Source: a virus. Taken from it: DNA of 64,000 nt. This document shows, one piece after another, positions 16,636 to 25,945 of the stretch (positions within the stretch are counted from its first letter, which is position 1; every line of letters starts with the position of its first letter). The notes under the pieces were generated by a model. It saw nothing but the letters and a program-made list of their open reading frames with translations. It did no database searches and was not told the DNA's origin. A program made the position numbers and the translations under genes. The stretch is taken from positions 33,067-97,066 of the IMG/VR virus record IMGVR_UViG_3300007735_000793; one strand, given 5' to 3'.

Positions 16636-19019
16636 TAATAAAATCCCCCATCAACATTTAATGCAAAGGATGCGGTTATAGAATACGAACTACTTATAGG
16701 TGTTCCATTTTCCCATACACCTTCATTATATATCAACGCCTGCCCATCTGTGGCGGATGTAATGGTTACATTTGTTAAATCATCCAAAGTAGTTACAGCG
16801 CTTCCACCACCACCAGCAGCACCACCACCTCTAAATAATCCAGCAGGAATTATTTTATTATCAGTAGTGTTGGTTATATCGTTTGTATTACTTTTTAGTA
16901 CTAAAAACCCTAAAAAGGTTGTAAAATCAAAAGTATCACCTTCGGAAAATGAATCGGTTGATAAATTTGCTATTGCGTTTTGATAATCAGGATATATATT
17001 CCGGCCATAATAGATATACAACACACCTGTTCTTGGGTCGGAATACACCCGTTGTATTGTCCAATCATTGTTATTGACTGAACTGGTTGTACCTGTACCT
17101 GGATCATAAAATCCAGGTTTTAGTGATGTGTAAAAAGTATCATTATTCGTATCAAACCTAATTCCAGAACCTGAACTATAAACATATGCTATACTTGCTG
17201 TTTCCTGTGCGTTTGTGTTATATTGTGAGGGGAATTGTAAATTACTGTCATAAAACCCACCGTGAATATAAGATACACCCGAACCAACAGATAATCTTAA
17301 ACTTGAAGATTGTCCCGTTAATCCATATCCCGATAATTTTAATGGACCGAAAGCATCTATAAAGTTTACTATTTGAGCGGTTTGGTTATACGCGGTCTGA
17401 ACTGCTCCACCAAAAGCAGAAATACTACTATAATTAAAATGCGCCACTGCCCCTAATGGGATATCATCGTGGAATTGCTGTGAGGTAAATCTTGTTGATT
17501 GTTGTTGCAATTCCCCATCTTCATCAATGTAGATGTATGTTACCTGCTGCGTTGCAATATTTGTTATACTTTGTGTTATAGGTCCCCAAGTTACATAATC
17601 TACAATAGGGCCTACTTCAGAATTTGCGGTTACATTGTGATTTACAATAATACCACTACCAGGAGAAACAAACACATTACTACCACTATAAGTTACTATA
17701 CCACCATAAAGTAACCCAGTTTCCAACATCCCCTCAAACCATTTCCACTTTACTACATTACCATTTTGTCTAAAATATAAATCATTCCCCAAAAGAGTAT
17801 TGGATGAACTTTGAAATAAAATGGTTGAATTGGAATCTAATCCCGATGGATCCGGGTCTTGTGTTGGCTCAAACTTTATACTACCATCAAATACACTATT
17901 ACCCTTTACTAATAGTGAGCCTGTAAATATGTGGGTATCATCGGATGAATTACCAAATTGGGTTGAACCACTTTGATAAATGATACTTGCAGACACAAAT
18001 TCGGTGTGAAACTCTTCTGCGGTTATGCGGCCTGTTACTAATAGGTTTCCATTTACATGAAGTTTTTCGGTTGGTGCTCCAGTTCCTATACCTACAAACC
18101 CAGTAGAACCCGCAATTCTCATTATTTCAGGTTGGGTAACTGCGCCTGCGTAAAATGATATATCATTTGTTCCAAATAAGCCACCAAGCTCTGATAGCAT
18201 ATAAGCTCCAGTATGTCCGAAACTTGAACTTGCTACGGATATATTATTAGTATTATATCTAATATATGGAGTAAACTGTCCTGCGATTAATCCACCTTGT
18301 GTGGAAGAGGTTACTGAAGTTACAGTTATACCTCCGTTTACTTGAAGGGTATTTGTTGGTGTTGTAGTTCCAATACCCACATTACCACTACTACTAATGG
18401 TCATTCTCACCGAACCACTTGTCTCTAATCGTAGGTTTTGATTATCATTTGTTCCGATGGTCATTTCACTACCTAAAGTGTTACCATCGTTTAATATTAA
18501 TGCGCTAGAACTATAAAACAACCGATTGGATGAGTTTGTCCATAAGTGAGTTGAACTTGGTGCAGTTGTTTGAGATGAACTATTAAATAATATTGAGTTT
18601 AAGCCTAATTGGTCTGATACTCGCGCTATGTCAGTTACCAACACCGGCATTTTAATATCAAAGTTTTCGAAAACATCGCCACTACCACTTGCGAACTCAT
18701 TATACGAATCTTCATCAGTATCTAATGTAAATGAGCCGGTGGACATACCACTTGCGGTTATACTTAATATTGTGTTATTTGTATTTACTGTCCAATTTGA
18801 AGTTGTATATAGAGCAATATATAAGTTTTTATCTTTTTGTAAAAATGATACAGTAGCAGAAATTCCTGCATTAACATCTTTTACTATAACCCCACCAGGA
18901 ACATTAAACTTAAGATTAACTGCACCAAGATTTACAGACGATGTATTACTTAATACACTAATACCATAATTATCAAGTGTTGTGTTTAATGAGCCTGAAT
19001 TTGTTAGTGTTACTGCCAT
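16635..19019 (-). CDS. Large tail fibre (794 aa), shares N- and mid-modules with other fibres
   Basis: Residues 1-135 repeat the MAVTLTNSGSLNTTLDNY module of the 8053-11283 gene. The middle has GIGTTTP shaft repeats, a cassette shared with the 2709 gene (coded near 18097-18340) and another shared with the 8053 gene (17928-18075). The C-terminal half is different: SGSGIIVNHNVTANSEVGP, a long beta-rich domain with TYIYIDEDGELQQQS and VLYIYYGRNIYPDYQ, as in several phage structural proteins. Likely a receptor-binding fibre assembled by module exchange. Confidence 0.7.
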   Translation of the reverse strand: MAVTLTNSGSLNTTLDNYGISVLSNTSSVNLGAVNLKFNVPGGVIVKDVNAGISATVSFLQKDKNLYIALYTTSNWTVNTNNTILSITASGMSTGSFTLDTDEDSYNEFASGSGDVFENFDIKMPVLVTDIARVSDQLGLNSILFNSSSQTTAPSSTHLWTNSSNRLFYSSSALILNDGNTLGSEMTIGTNDNQNLRLETSGSVRMTISSSGNVGIGTTTPTNTLQVNGGITVTSVTSSTQGGLIAGQFTPYIRYNTNNISVASSSFGHTGAYMLSELGGLFGTNDISFYAGAVTQPEIMRIAGSTGFVGIGTGAPTEKLHVNGNLLVTGRITAEEFHTEFVSASIIYQSGSTQFGNSSDDTHIFTGSLLVKGNSVFDGSIKFEPTQDPDPSGLDSNSTILFQSSSNTLLGNDLYFRQNGNVVKWKWFEGMLETGLLYGGIVTYSGSNVFVSPGSGIIVNHNVTANSEVGPIVDYVTWGPITQSITNIATQQVTYIYIDEDGELQQQSTRFTSQQFHDDIPLGAVAHFNYSSISAFGGAVQTAYNQTAQIVNFIDAFGPLKLSGYGLTGQSSSLRLSVGSGVSYIHGGFYDSNLQFPSQYNTNAQETASIAYVYSSGSGIRFDTNNDTFYTSLKPGFYDPGTGTTSSVNNNDWTIQRVYSDPRTGVLYIYYGRNIYPDYQNAIANLSTDSFSEGDTFDFTTFLGFLVLKSNTNDITNTTDNKIIPAGLFRGGGAAGGGGSAVTTLDDLTNVTITSATDGQALIYNEGVWENGTPISSSYSITASFALNVDGGFY

Positions 19020-19025
19020 TTTTTA

Positions 19026-19079
19026 TTTTATTTCACCCACATTTAGTATAAATATACCCATTATAAATTAACATTTGGG
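19026..19079. repeat. 54-base intergenic repeat, copy C
   Basis: Same 54 bases as 11291-11344 and 13007-13060. Copies A and C lie before genes with the same N-terminal module and after genes ending NVNL, so the duplicated block includes coding ends. Confidence 0.9.
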
Positions 19080-21016
19080 ATGTAACTCCCATTTACATCG
19101 CCAACTGAAAGTGCAAAGTATGGTAAGTTAATATTACCACGAGATGCCGTTAGTGGTATACCAATTGAAGATACTGCCCAATTTGATGGAGATGTTTGTC
19201 CATTCATAAACCAACCTCTGAAGGTTGTATCAGTTGCCGTTGTCCCAAACACCCAATTACCTGCGGTGAATGAAGAACGATTGAAAGTGATTCTTTGCAC
19301 AATTTGAAGTGGATCGGTGGCGTTTATAGTATTACTTGCATTTATATCTGCTGCCAATCTTCTGATACCAGTTAATAGTTGAGTGTTGCTGAAGTGTCTT
19401 GCAATATTTAACGCGTCAGCTGCGGTTACTCCACGCCAAGGTTTATTCGTATAAAAATCGATATAATAACTTCCCGTTGGAATATTACCACCAAAGTTAA
19501 AATCACCAGTCGCGTTTGTAGTAACTGATGCAATTGTTTGATAACTACCCACATTTATAGTATCTTCGCGTAATAATCTCACAGTAGTATTTGTCATTGG
19601 TGTTTGGCCGGTATTATCATACCTAACAGTACCACTTATAGATGCAGTTTCTATTATTGCTGGTGAGATAGGTGGATTACATCCATTAGGGTCATAAAGT
19701 GTTATATTATAATTTTGGTTCAATGCGCTTGATGGGGATGGACTATATTGTGAACATACATATACTATATCGTTAGAACCACCACTAGATGCCCAAGTTT
19801 GTGGATTACCATTACAATTGGTATATGTGTATGTATCATGCGCACCACGATCTTCTATCAGCCAAGTTACACATAGAGGTGGTAAATTGGAGTATGTAAC
19901 CTCACCACTTTGGGTATTATACATTAGGTAAAACTCTTGCAATTGATTACGTGATTCGGTTAGATATAGTGAACCCGTTATTTCAAAATGTGAGCCGGAT
20001 GTATATACCAAATTTTTTTGAGAACCCAAACTACCTCTACCTATTATAAAAGAACCAGGTGTTTCCATCGGTAAGTTAAATTGACCAATTACACTTTGAT
20101 AATCTCCTTGTGCTATTGTTGTATTTCCGGCGGCATGTGAATAATTACCTGATGCGGATGTGAAATATCCTTCGGCATGAGAATAAGAGCCCGATGCGAT
20201 TGTTTGGTTTCCTTCGGCATGAGAATAATTACCATATGCAGTTGTTCTATCTCCTTCAGCATGAGAAGAAAAACCTAATGCGATTGTTCGGTCTCCTTCA
20301 GCATGAGAAATTTGACCAAGTGCTTTTGTTTGTTGTCCTTCTGTATGAGAAGCATAACCGGATGCGGTTGTAAGATATCCTTCGGCATGAGAACCTTCGT
20401 TTGTGGCGGTTGTAAGTAGTCCTTCGGCATGAGAATATTGGCCTGATGCGGTTGTGTATTGTCCTTCAGCATGAGAATAAGAGCCTGATGCCAATGTGTA
20501 CTCTCCTTGTGCATGTGAACCAGTACCTACTGCCATTAACCCCAAACCACCCTGCTGAAAACTACCTAATAAATCAAGTTTTGCTGTTGGTGTACTCAAC
20601 CCAATACCAACTCTTTGAGTTTGATAATTATATACAAAATCCGCAGAACCACTAAATTTGCTAGCGCTATTAAATTGAACTGCCATATCGGGTGGTGCTG
20701 CACCAGTTGCTGCACCAGTTCCACCTAAAAAATCTCCCAACTCAACCCAGTCATTAACAGTGTTGGTTCTTTGATTTGGTAAGAACGCAGAACCTGTGTT
20801 TATGTATACATAATATTTACTTACATCTTGTTGATAACACAATAAACCTTCAAAGCACAAACTATAATCTATAGCAAGTCTGTTACTTTGAGATAGTGCC
20901 AACATTCTAAAATCTAATGCCCACGACGGGTTAGTTAATGGGGAATAGTATGAACCTCCACTCGGAGTTTGTTGAAACTGATTTGGGTTGTTTGGGCTTA
21001 TTTGTATTTGAGACAT
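19061..21016 (-). CDS. Tail fibre with SHAEG head and dockerin-like tip
   Basis: A 651-residue protein. The N-terminal 140 residues (MSQIQISPNNPNQFQQ) differ from the other anchors. Residues about 165-310 hold about eleven SHAEG-type units at 14-residue spacing, like a YadA head. After FIIGRGSLGSQ and a short Cys/Pro-rich spacer comes a full copy of the VRYDNTGQTPMTNT beta-sandwich plus dockerin-like module, ending SYIPNVNL as in the short proteins. The fusion shows that the module moves between genes as a unit. Confidence 0.72.
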   Translation of the reverse strand: MSQIQISPNNPNQFQQTPSGGSYYSPLTNPSWALDFRMLALSQSNRLAIDYSLCFEGLLCYQQDVSKYYVYINTGSAFLPNQRTNTVNDWVELGDFLGGTGAATGAAPPDMAVQFNSASKFSGSADFVYNYQTQRVGIGLSTPTAKLDLLGSFQQGGLGLMAVGTGSHAQGEYTLASGSYSHAEGQYTTASGQYSHAEGLLTTATNEGSHAEGYLTTASGYASHTEGQQTKALGQISHAEGDRTIALGFSSHAEGDRTTAYGNYSHAEGNQTIASGSYSHAEGYFTSASGNYSHAAGNTTIAQGDYQSVIGQFNLPMETPGSFIIGRGSLGSQKNLVYTSGSHFEITGSLYLTESRNQLQEFYLMYNTQSGEVTYSNLPPLCVTWLIEDRGAHDTYTYTNCNGNPQTWASSGGSNDIVYVCSQYSPSPSSALNQNYNITLYDPNGCNPPISPAIIETASISGTVRYDNTGQTPMTNTTVRLLREDTINVGSYQTIASVTTNATGDFNFGGNIPTGSYYIDFYTNKPWRGVTAADALNIARHFSNTQLLTGIRRLAADINASNTINATDPLQIVQRITFNRSSFTAGNWVFGTTATDTTFRGWFMNGQTSPSNWAVSSIGIPLTASRGNINLPYFALSVGDVNGSYIPNVNL

Positions 21017-21030
21017 AAAATATTACCTTA

Positions 21031-24000
21031 TTAAGAAAATTTTAAATAATAATTAAAATACATACCCGTTTGATTAGATAGTTGTGCTTGCGTATCTTGA
21101 AAAATATAATATTTAAACGGAGAAACTACACCAGCATAACCAGGAACTGTCCAAGCATTTTTATTGGGTGTACCGCCCGATTGCCAAGAGTTATCAAGAT
21201 TAATATTTTCATTTACTATTATGTACAACCATTTTGAACCATCGCCACTAAAATCTGGCCAAAAAACTCGTAAATTATTACTATGTGTATTATTAGGATA
21301 TGGTGTTATTCCAGAAAAGTAATATTTTTGATTATTAACTATTCCCAAAGTAGGGTCGCTTTGATTATGTGTATAAACAATTTTACCCCGATTACTATTT
21401 GGAGTAGATGCATATCCAGGATCTTCATTTCCCGCACCACTATATGTCCAATTAACTAAATTATAAAAAATAGAACCCGTTATATCAGGATGCCCACCAA
21501 GTCTAATATCCCATCTTTTCACATCTAATAATGATTGTTCTGTAAAATATAGAGTTATAGCATTAGTTACATTACCGGTAGCTGCAGGTAAAACCCCCCA
21601 TCGTAAACTTATAGTTTTATTTATATTTACGGTTTCAGTAAAATCATTACAAATTTTGGGTGGTTGATTCAAATTAAAGTATGGTACTCCAGTTGAATTT
21701 GCGGAAGAAGTATATGATGAACTTATTAAAATTTTAAGATAAGAACGATTTGTAGATGTTGCACGAGGGAAGGTTGGATTATAAGGATAGGTTGTATCAA
21801 TTGGTATATTCAAACTACTGGTCTGAGTATTACCTAATGAACCACTATATAAACCCGTTAAGTTTAAAAGATATCTATATTCATTTCCTGCAATGGTATT
21901 AAAATTACGTTGAAGGTTTTGTGTAGTAATGTTATCTTTACGGTATTGTTGTGTCCATGGAGATAAATTTCTAAATTGATAACCAGTTGTGTTAGTAGGC
22001 CACTCTGATTGGTTTGTATTATATATAGATGCTGTAACTCCAATACTACCAGACAATCCTAATTCAACTGCCATATATCTAATGTCACCACCCAATTCGG
22101 ACGGCGGTGTTCCAAGTTGAAAGTTTGTATTATAATTTACAAATGTAGCGGGATTAAATGTAGCGGGATTTGGACACGGTCTTTCACTAACATTCAAAGT
22201 GAGTACCGATGAACACCTAGCCCAAGTAGTACTATCAAACCGGGATTCAGATAGGGATGCGGTCACCTGTAAGGTGTGTGTTACCGAACCAAATGATTGG
22301 GTTGGTAATGTGTGAATTGATAAAAGTGAGTTAAATAATGTATTTAAATAGTTTACACTACCAGTTTCCCATATCTTTGAACTTCCCGAAAAAAGTGATG
22401 CAGATATCAAAGTTATATTTGTGGGATTGGTACAAGGACTTTGCCATGGGTTGTTTGTTCTTCTAAATTTTGCCACTAAATTATAATCATCCAATTCTCT
22501 ATTATGGCGCGTTGGTAAAAAACCAGTTTGGGTTAATTCACACGCAATTGCTAAATTAGCAGGTGGAGTTATTGTAAACGGTGTAGGACCACATTCCAAA
22601 GTTCTCCATGCAGTCGGATTAGTAACTTCCGATGTATAACTGGCAGTAACTATAAACCTATAAGTAACATTTCCAATTGATGATGTTGAAATTGTCCATG
22701 TTATTGGTAACGAAGAATACGATTGATTATCTATAGACCATATTTGCGAACTTCCTGAAAATAGTGATGCCGAAATTACAGTTATAGATGGAATTGGTGA
22801 TGGTGCTGATGATAAACTAAACCCAAATGTTAAATTGTAATCATCACTTTCGTTTGGAAATCTGCATCGATTAAATGAATTATTATCTGTTATTGGTTGA
22901 CAAATAATATTAAAATCAGGTGGAGTAGAACTTACTTCAGCCGATGCAGTGCCATATGTAAACACCCCACTTTGAGAATTATATAAAATAACCCAAGGTT
23001 GTTGCACCTTTGGTAATCGCGCAATTACCCCACCCTCAATGTGTATTTTTTGCTGTGGATTAGAAGTACCAATACCAACATCTCCTGAGTTTTTTATCAC
23101 AAATGGGTTATCACTCACCTGCGGCCATAAAACCGACTGTGAGCCTATAAAAGTACCAATAGATGAACTTATGAAGAAAGCATCTCTATCACGATTTCTA
23201 AAATCAAAAAATCCAGAATAAGAGGATGTATAAGGAGCCAATGAGGGTGTTTCGATAATGATAATCTTATCAGAGTTTACTAATTGTCCTGTTGTAGTTG
23301 CTCCCGGCGTACCACCAACTCTATATTTTGAAAAACTACCTCCAATTATAGATGCAGAATCACTTAATTTTATAGATGTGAAAATGGAATTATCACCTGC
23401 TTGTGTGGGGGATGGGAATAATGAACGAATATAATCATTACTCAACCCACCATTAAAATCCATAACCACTAAATTTTTAGCAGGAGGTGTAAAAGAAATG
23501 CTTGTTCCTGCTGTAAACGAGCCACCTACTAATAATTTCGCTGAAGTATTTCCAATAAAATGAATTGTTCTAATTGAATTATTGGGTCTATCTTTAATTA
23601 AATCCCAAAAATCACCACTCTGATTCCAATCAGTACGAATTGAACCATTTCCGGGATTTAAACTTGTCATTTTATATTCAACCGAACCCGAATATTTAGT
23701 AAAGTTACCACCAATATACAGGTATTCATCCGGCGCAATGTACGGGTTGTAGATAGTGTATACTGCCGAACCCGATGTTCCACCACTTATAGAACTACTT
23801 TGATTGAATGTAGTAATTACACTACCATTATTATTTATTTTTAATATCCCGCCGTTACCATACTGATAATCAGATGAGCCTGAATAAGATGTAAATGTTC
23901 CACCAACATAAAGGTGTAAATTGGGGTTGTAACCTGCTATTGCAAATATTTCAGTATTACTACCAGTATCAAACCCACCCTTAAATGAGTTTATTACACT

Positions 24001-25929
24001 TCCCGTTCTATCTACTTTTAGTATTCTTCCAGCAGAACCTGAGTATTGTGTGAACGCCCCACCCAAATAAACCGAACCGCTGTTACCTGTTTCGGTTGAT
24101 ACATATATCGTATTTACCCTACCATCTAACTCACCATGCTCTTTAAAGTTAGATGCTATCGTTCCATCAGATTTTAACCTAACAAAGTATTTAACATCCT
24201 TTGAACCTGAATATTGTGTAAATTCCCCACCAACGTAAATATCACTACTACCGGAAGCAAATTGAATTGCTCTAACAGCCCCATTAAATCCTTTACCGGG
24301 ATTAAATCCGGTATCAATAGAACCACTCAAATTCAATCTGATTATTCCATTGTAACTTCTACCTAAATATCGTTCAAATTGACCACCAACATATATGTGG
24401 TTACTACCCGATTGTAATAAAGCAAATACTGTCCCATCAACATTAAACCCAAGCTCATTAAATATTTGCAATTTTGTGCTTGGATTATAAGTTCCAATAC
24501 CTACATTTTCATAGTTGTAATCATATGTAAGGTCATACGAACCTTCAAAAGCATCACTATTATTGTATTGAATTGATTTATCAGGTTGAGCAGGACTACC
24601 CATAATGGCCTCTTCAACCAAAAAATCATATATTACAATATTGCTATCCGATATATCCTCTTCAATATTTTCAAACTCCACCTTAAAATCGTAAGCAGTA
24701 TTTCGTCTAAAGTTTTTTACATTGGCGTAAAATGAAACACTTTCTTCATTTGAAAATAAAGTAGTAGAACCACCAAACTCAAAATCACTTACATTAAATG
24801 ATGGTCTATAATAAACCTTTACCCTATCTACATTACCCCCTAATGGATTTATACCATCAACAGTTACTAAAATGGTGGGGTTTTCAAATGGTGAGTCCGT
24901 ATAACTGCCCGTAGAAACATACCTAATTACCCATTCAGCATCTTTGAATTCAGTAAAATATGTCCGGTTTCGTTCCTCGCCCCCCACATAATTGGATGCT
25001 GTCAATGGATAGGATATACTCAATGTAGAGTAATCATCCACCGATAAAATTGAAGCAGTAAAACTTACAGGTTTTGTTATGTATTCAGGTAAACTATCAG
25101 GCTTTAATGAGTTGTACGCAGTAGTGGATTGTGATAGGTTTATCTCAATTGTCCCACCCGTCATCTTACCTACAAGGTTTTGAGCAAATACTAAACTTGC
25201 GGTATTATTTACTAATGCTCTTTTTCTGAATGTTAATTTGGGGAAATCCGACTGATATGGTGAATATGTATTAGTTCTAACATTACCCGTCGTTCCCAAC
25301 CCAGCATTATAATCATACGATACCAATATGGGTGATAAATCGTTTGAACCGGTATCCCTAAAACTTTGGGTAGTTAATAGTATTGATTCGCTTAAAAGCT
25401 CTACTTTTTTATAGTAGTTGGTTACTTCTTCTAATTTTACTTTTGGTAGTTCATTTCCCAAAAATATTATTTTTGAAGGGGATTTCTTTTCCCTCGTTAC
25501 AGGTATTTCCCTAACCCATCTAATGTTTACCTTATTTTTCCATTCATTGGGTATGGGTCTACCATCTACCGTTTGTTGCGCAATTCCGCAAATTATTACC
25601 TTACCAAGCCCATTTGGTGTGTTAATATTACCATTTGTATCATTATAAACCCAAACGGATATATATCTCGTTAAATCGGGCTCTGAATAATTGGGTAGTT
25701 CGTGATAAATGGTATTACCATTGACATCTAATACCTCAACATATATAGGAGAACCAGGTAGTAAATTACCTGAATTACCTTTTAATCTAACTAAATTTTT
25801 ACCATTTCCAAAATAGGATGGAAATTCAGTTATGTTAAAGTAACCTTTAGAATCTAATGATGTGTCTTGTATTAATACCGGTAATCTGTCAAGACCTAAT
25901 TTAGATTTTCTTTTATATTGTAAACCCAT
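21031..25929 (-). CDS. Giant tail/fibre protein with delta-60-type repeats (1632 aa)
   Basis: The N-terminus MGLQYKRKSKLGLDRLPV leads about 440 residues of beta-rich structural domain. Residues about 490-900 carry at least five propeller-like repeats (GAVRAIQF ... IYVGGEFTQYSG ... RLKSDGTI) matching the delta-60 repeat common in Bacteroidota surface proteins. A GIGTSNPQQKIHIEGG shaft unit follows. Residues about 1000-1270 have two or three copies of a domain with SASLFSGSSxIW, DDYNL and Cys residues. The last 350 residues are unique and end FNYYLKFS. Probably a distal tail or baseplate-attached receptor-recognition protein. Confidence 0.65.
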   Translation of the reverse strand: MGLQYKRKSKLGLDRLPVLIQDTSLDSKGYFNITEFPSYFGNGKNLVRLKGNSGNLLPGSPIYVEVLDVNGNTIYHELPNYSEPDLTRYISVWVYNDTNGNINTPNGLGKVIICGIAQQTVDGRPIPNEWKNKVNIRWVREIPVTREKKSPSKIIFLGNELPKVKLEEVTNYYKKVELLSESILLTTQSFRDTGSNDLSPILVSYDYNAGLGTTGNVRTNTYSPYQSDFPKLTFRKRALVNNTASLVFAQNLVGKMTGGTIEINLSQSTTAYNSLKPDSLPEYITKPVSFTASILSVDDYSTLSISYPLTASNYVGGEERNRTYFTEFKDAEWVIRYVSTGSYTDSPFENPTILVTVDGINPLGGNVDRVKVYYRPSFNVSDFEFGGSTTLFSNEESVSFYANVKNFRRNTAYDFKVEFENIEEDISDSNIVIYDFLVEEAIMGSPAQPDKSIQYNNSDAFEGSYDLTYDYNYENVGIGTYNPSTKLQIFNELGFNVDGTVFALLQSGSNHIYVGGQFERYLGRSYNGIIRLNLSGSIDTGFNPGKGFNGAVRAIQFASGSSDIYVGGEFTQYSGSKDVKYFVRLKSDGTIASNFKEHGELDGRVNTIYVSTETGNSGSVYLGGAFTQYSGSAGRILKVDRTGSVINSFKGGFDTGSNTEIFAIAGYNPNLHLYVGGTFTSYSGSSDYQYGNGGILKINNNGSVITTFNQSSSISGGTSGSAVYTIYNPYIAPDEYLYIGGNFTKYSGSVEYKMTSLNPGNGSIRTDWNQSGDFWDLIKDRPNNSIRTIHFIGNTSAKLLVGGSFTAGTSISFTPPAKNLVVMDFNGGLSNDYIRSLFPSPTQAGDNSIFTSIKLSDSASIIGGSFSKYRVGGTPGATTTGQLVNSDKIIIIETPSLAPYTSSYSGFFDFRNRDRDAFFISSSIGTFIGSQSVLWPQVSDNPFVIKNSGDVGIGTSNPQQKIHIEGGVIARLPKVQQPWVILYNSQSGVFTYGTASAEVSSTPPDFNIICQPITDNNSFNRCRFPNESDDYNLTFGFSLSSAPSPIPSITVISASLFSGSSQIWSIDNQSYSSLPITWTISTSSIGNVTYRFIVTASYTSEVTNPTAWRTLECGPTPFTITPPANLAIACELTQTGFLPTRHNRELDDYNLVAKFRRTNNPWQSPCTNPTNITLISASLFSGSSKIWETGSVNYLNTLFNSLLSIHTLPTQSFGSVTHTLQVTASLSESRFDSTTWARCSSVLTLNVSERPCPNPATFNPATFVNYNTNFQLGTPPSELGGDIRYMAVELGLSGSIGVTASIYNTNQSEWPTNTTGYQFRNLSPWTQQYRKDNITTQNLQRNFNTIAGNEYRYLLNLTGLYSGSLGNTQTSSLNIPIDTTYPYNPTFPRATSTNRSYLKILISSSYTSSANSTGVPYFNLNQPPKICNDFTETVNINKTISLRWGVLPAATGNVTNAITLYFTEQSLLDVKRWDIRLGGHPDITGSIFYNLVNWTYSGAGNEDPGYASTPNSNRGKIVYTHNQSDPTLGIVNNQKYYFSGITPYPNNTHSNNLRVFWPDFSGDGSKWLYIIVNENINLDNSWQSGGTPNKNAWTVPGYAGVVSPFKYYIFQDTQAQLSNQTGMYFNYYLKFS

Positions 25930-25945
25930 TAAATACTCCCATATA

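Noticed and set aside
2709-25929. Diversity-generating retroelement in the fibre cluster
   Set aside because: No reverse transcriptase, no template/variable repeat pair ending in a lectin-type fold was seen; similarities look like duplication and exchange.
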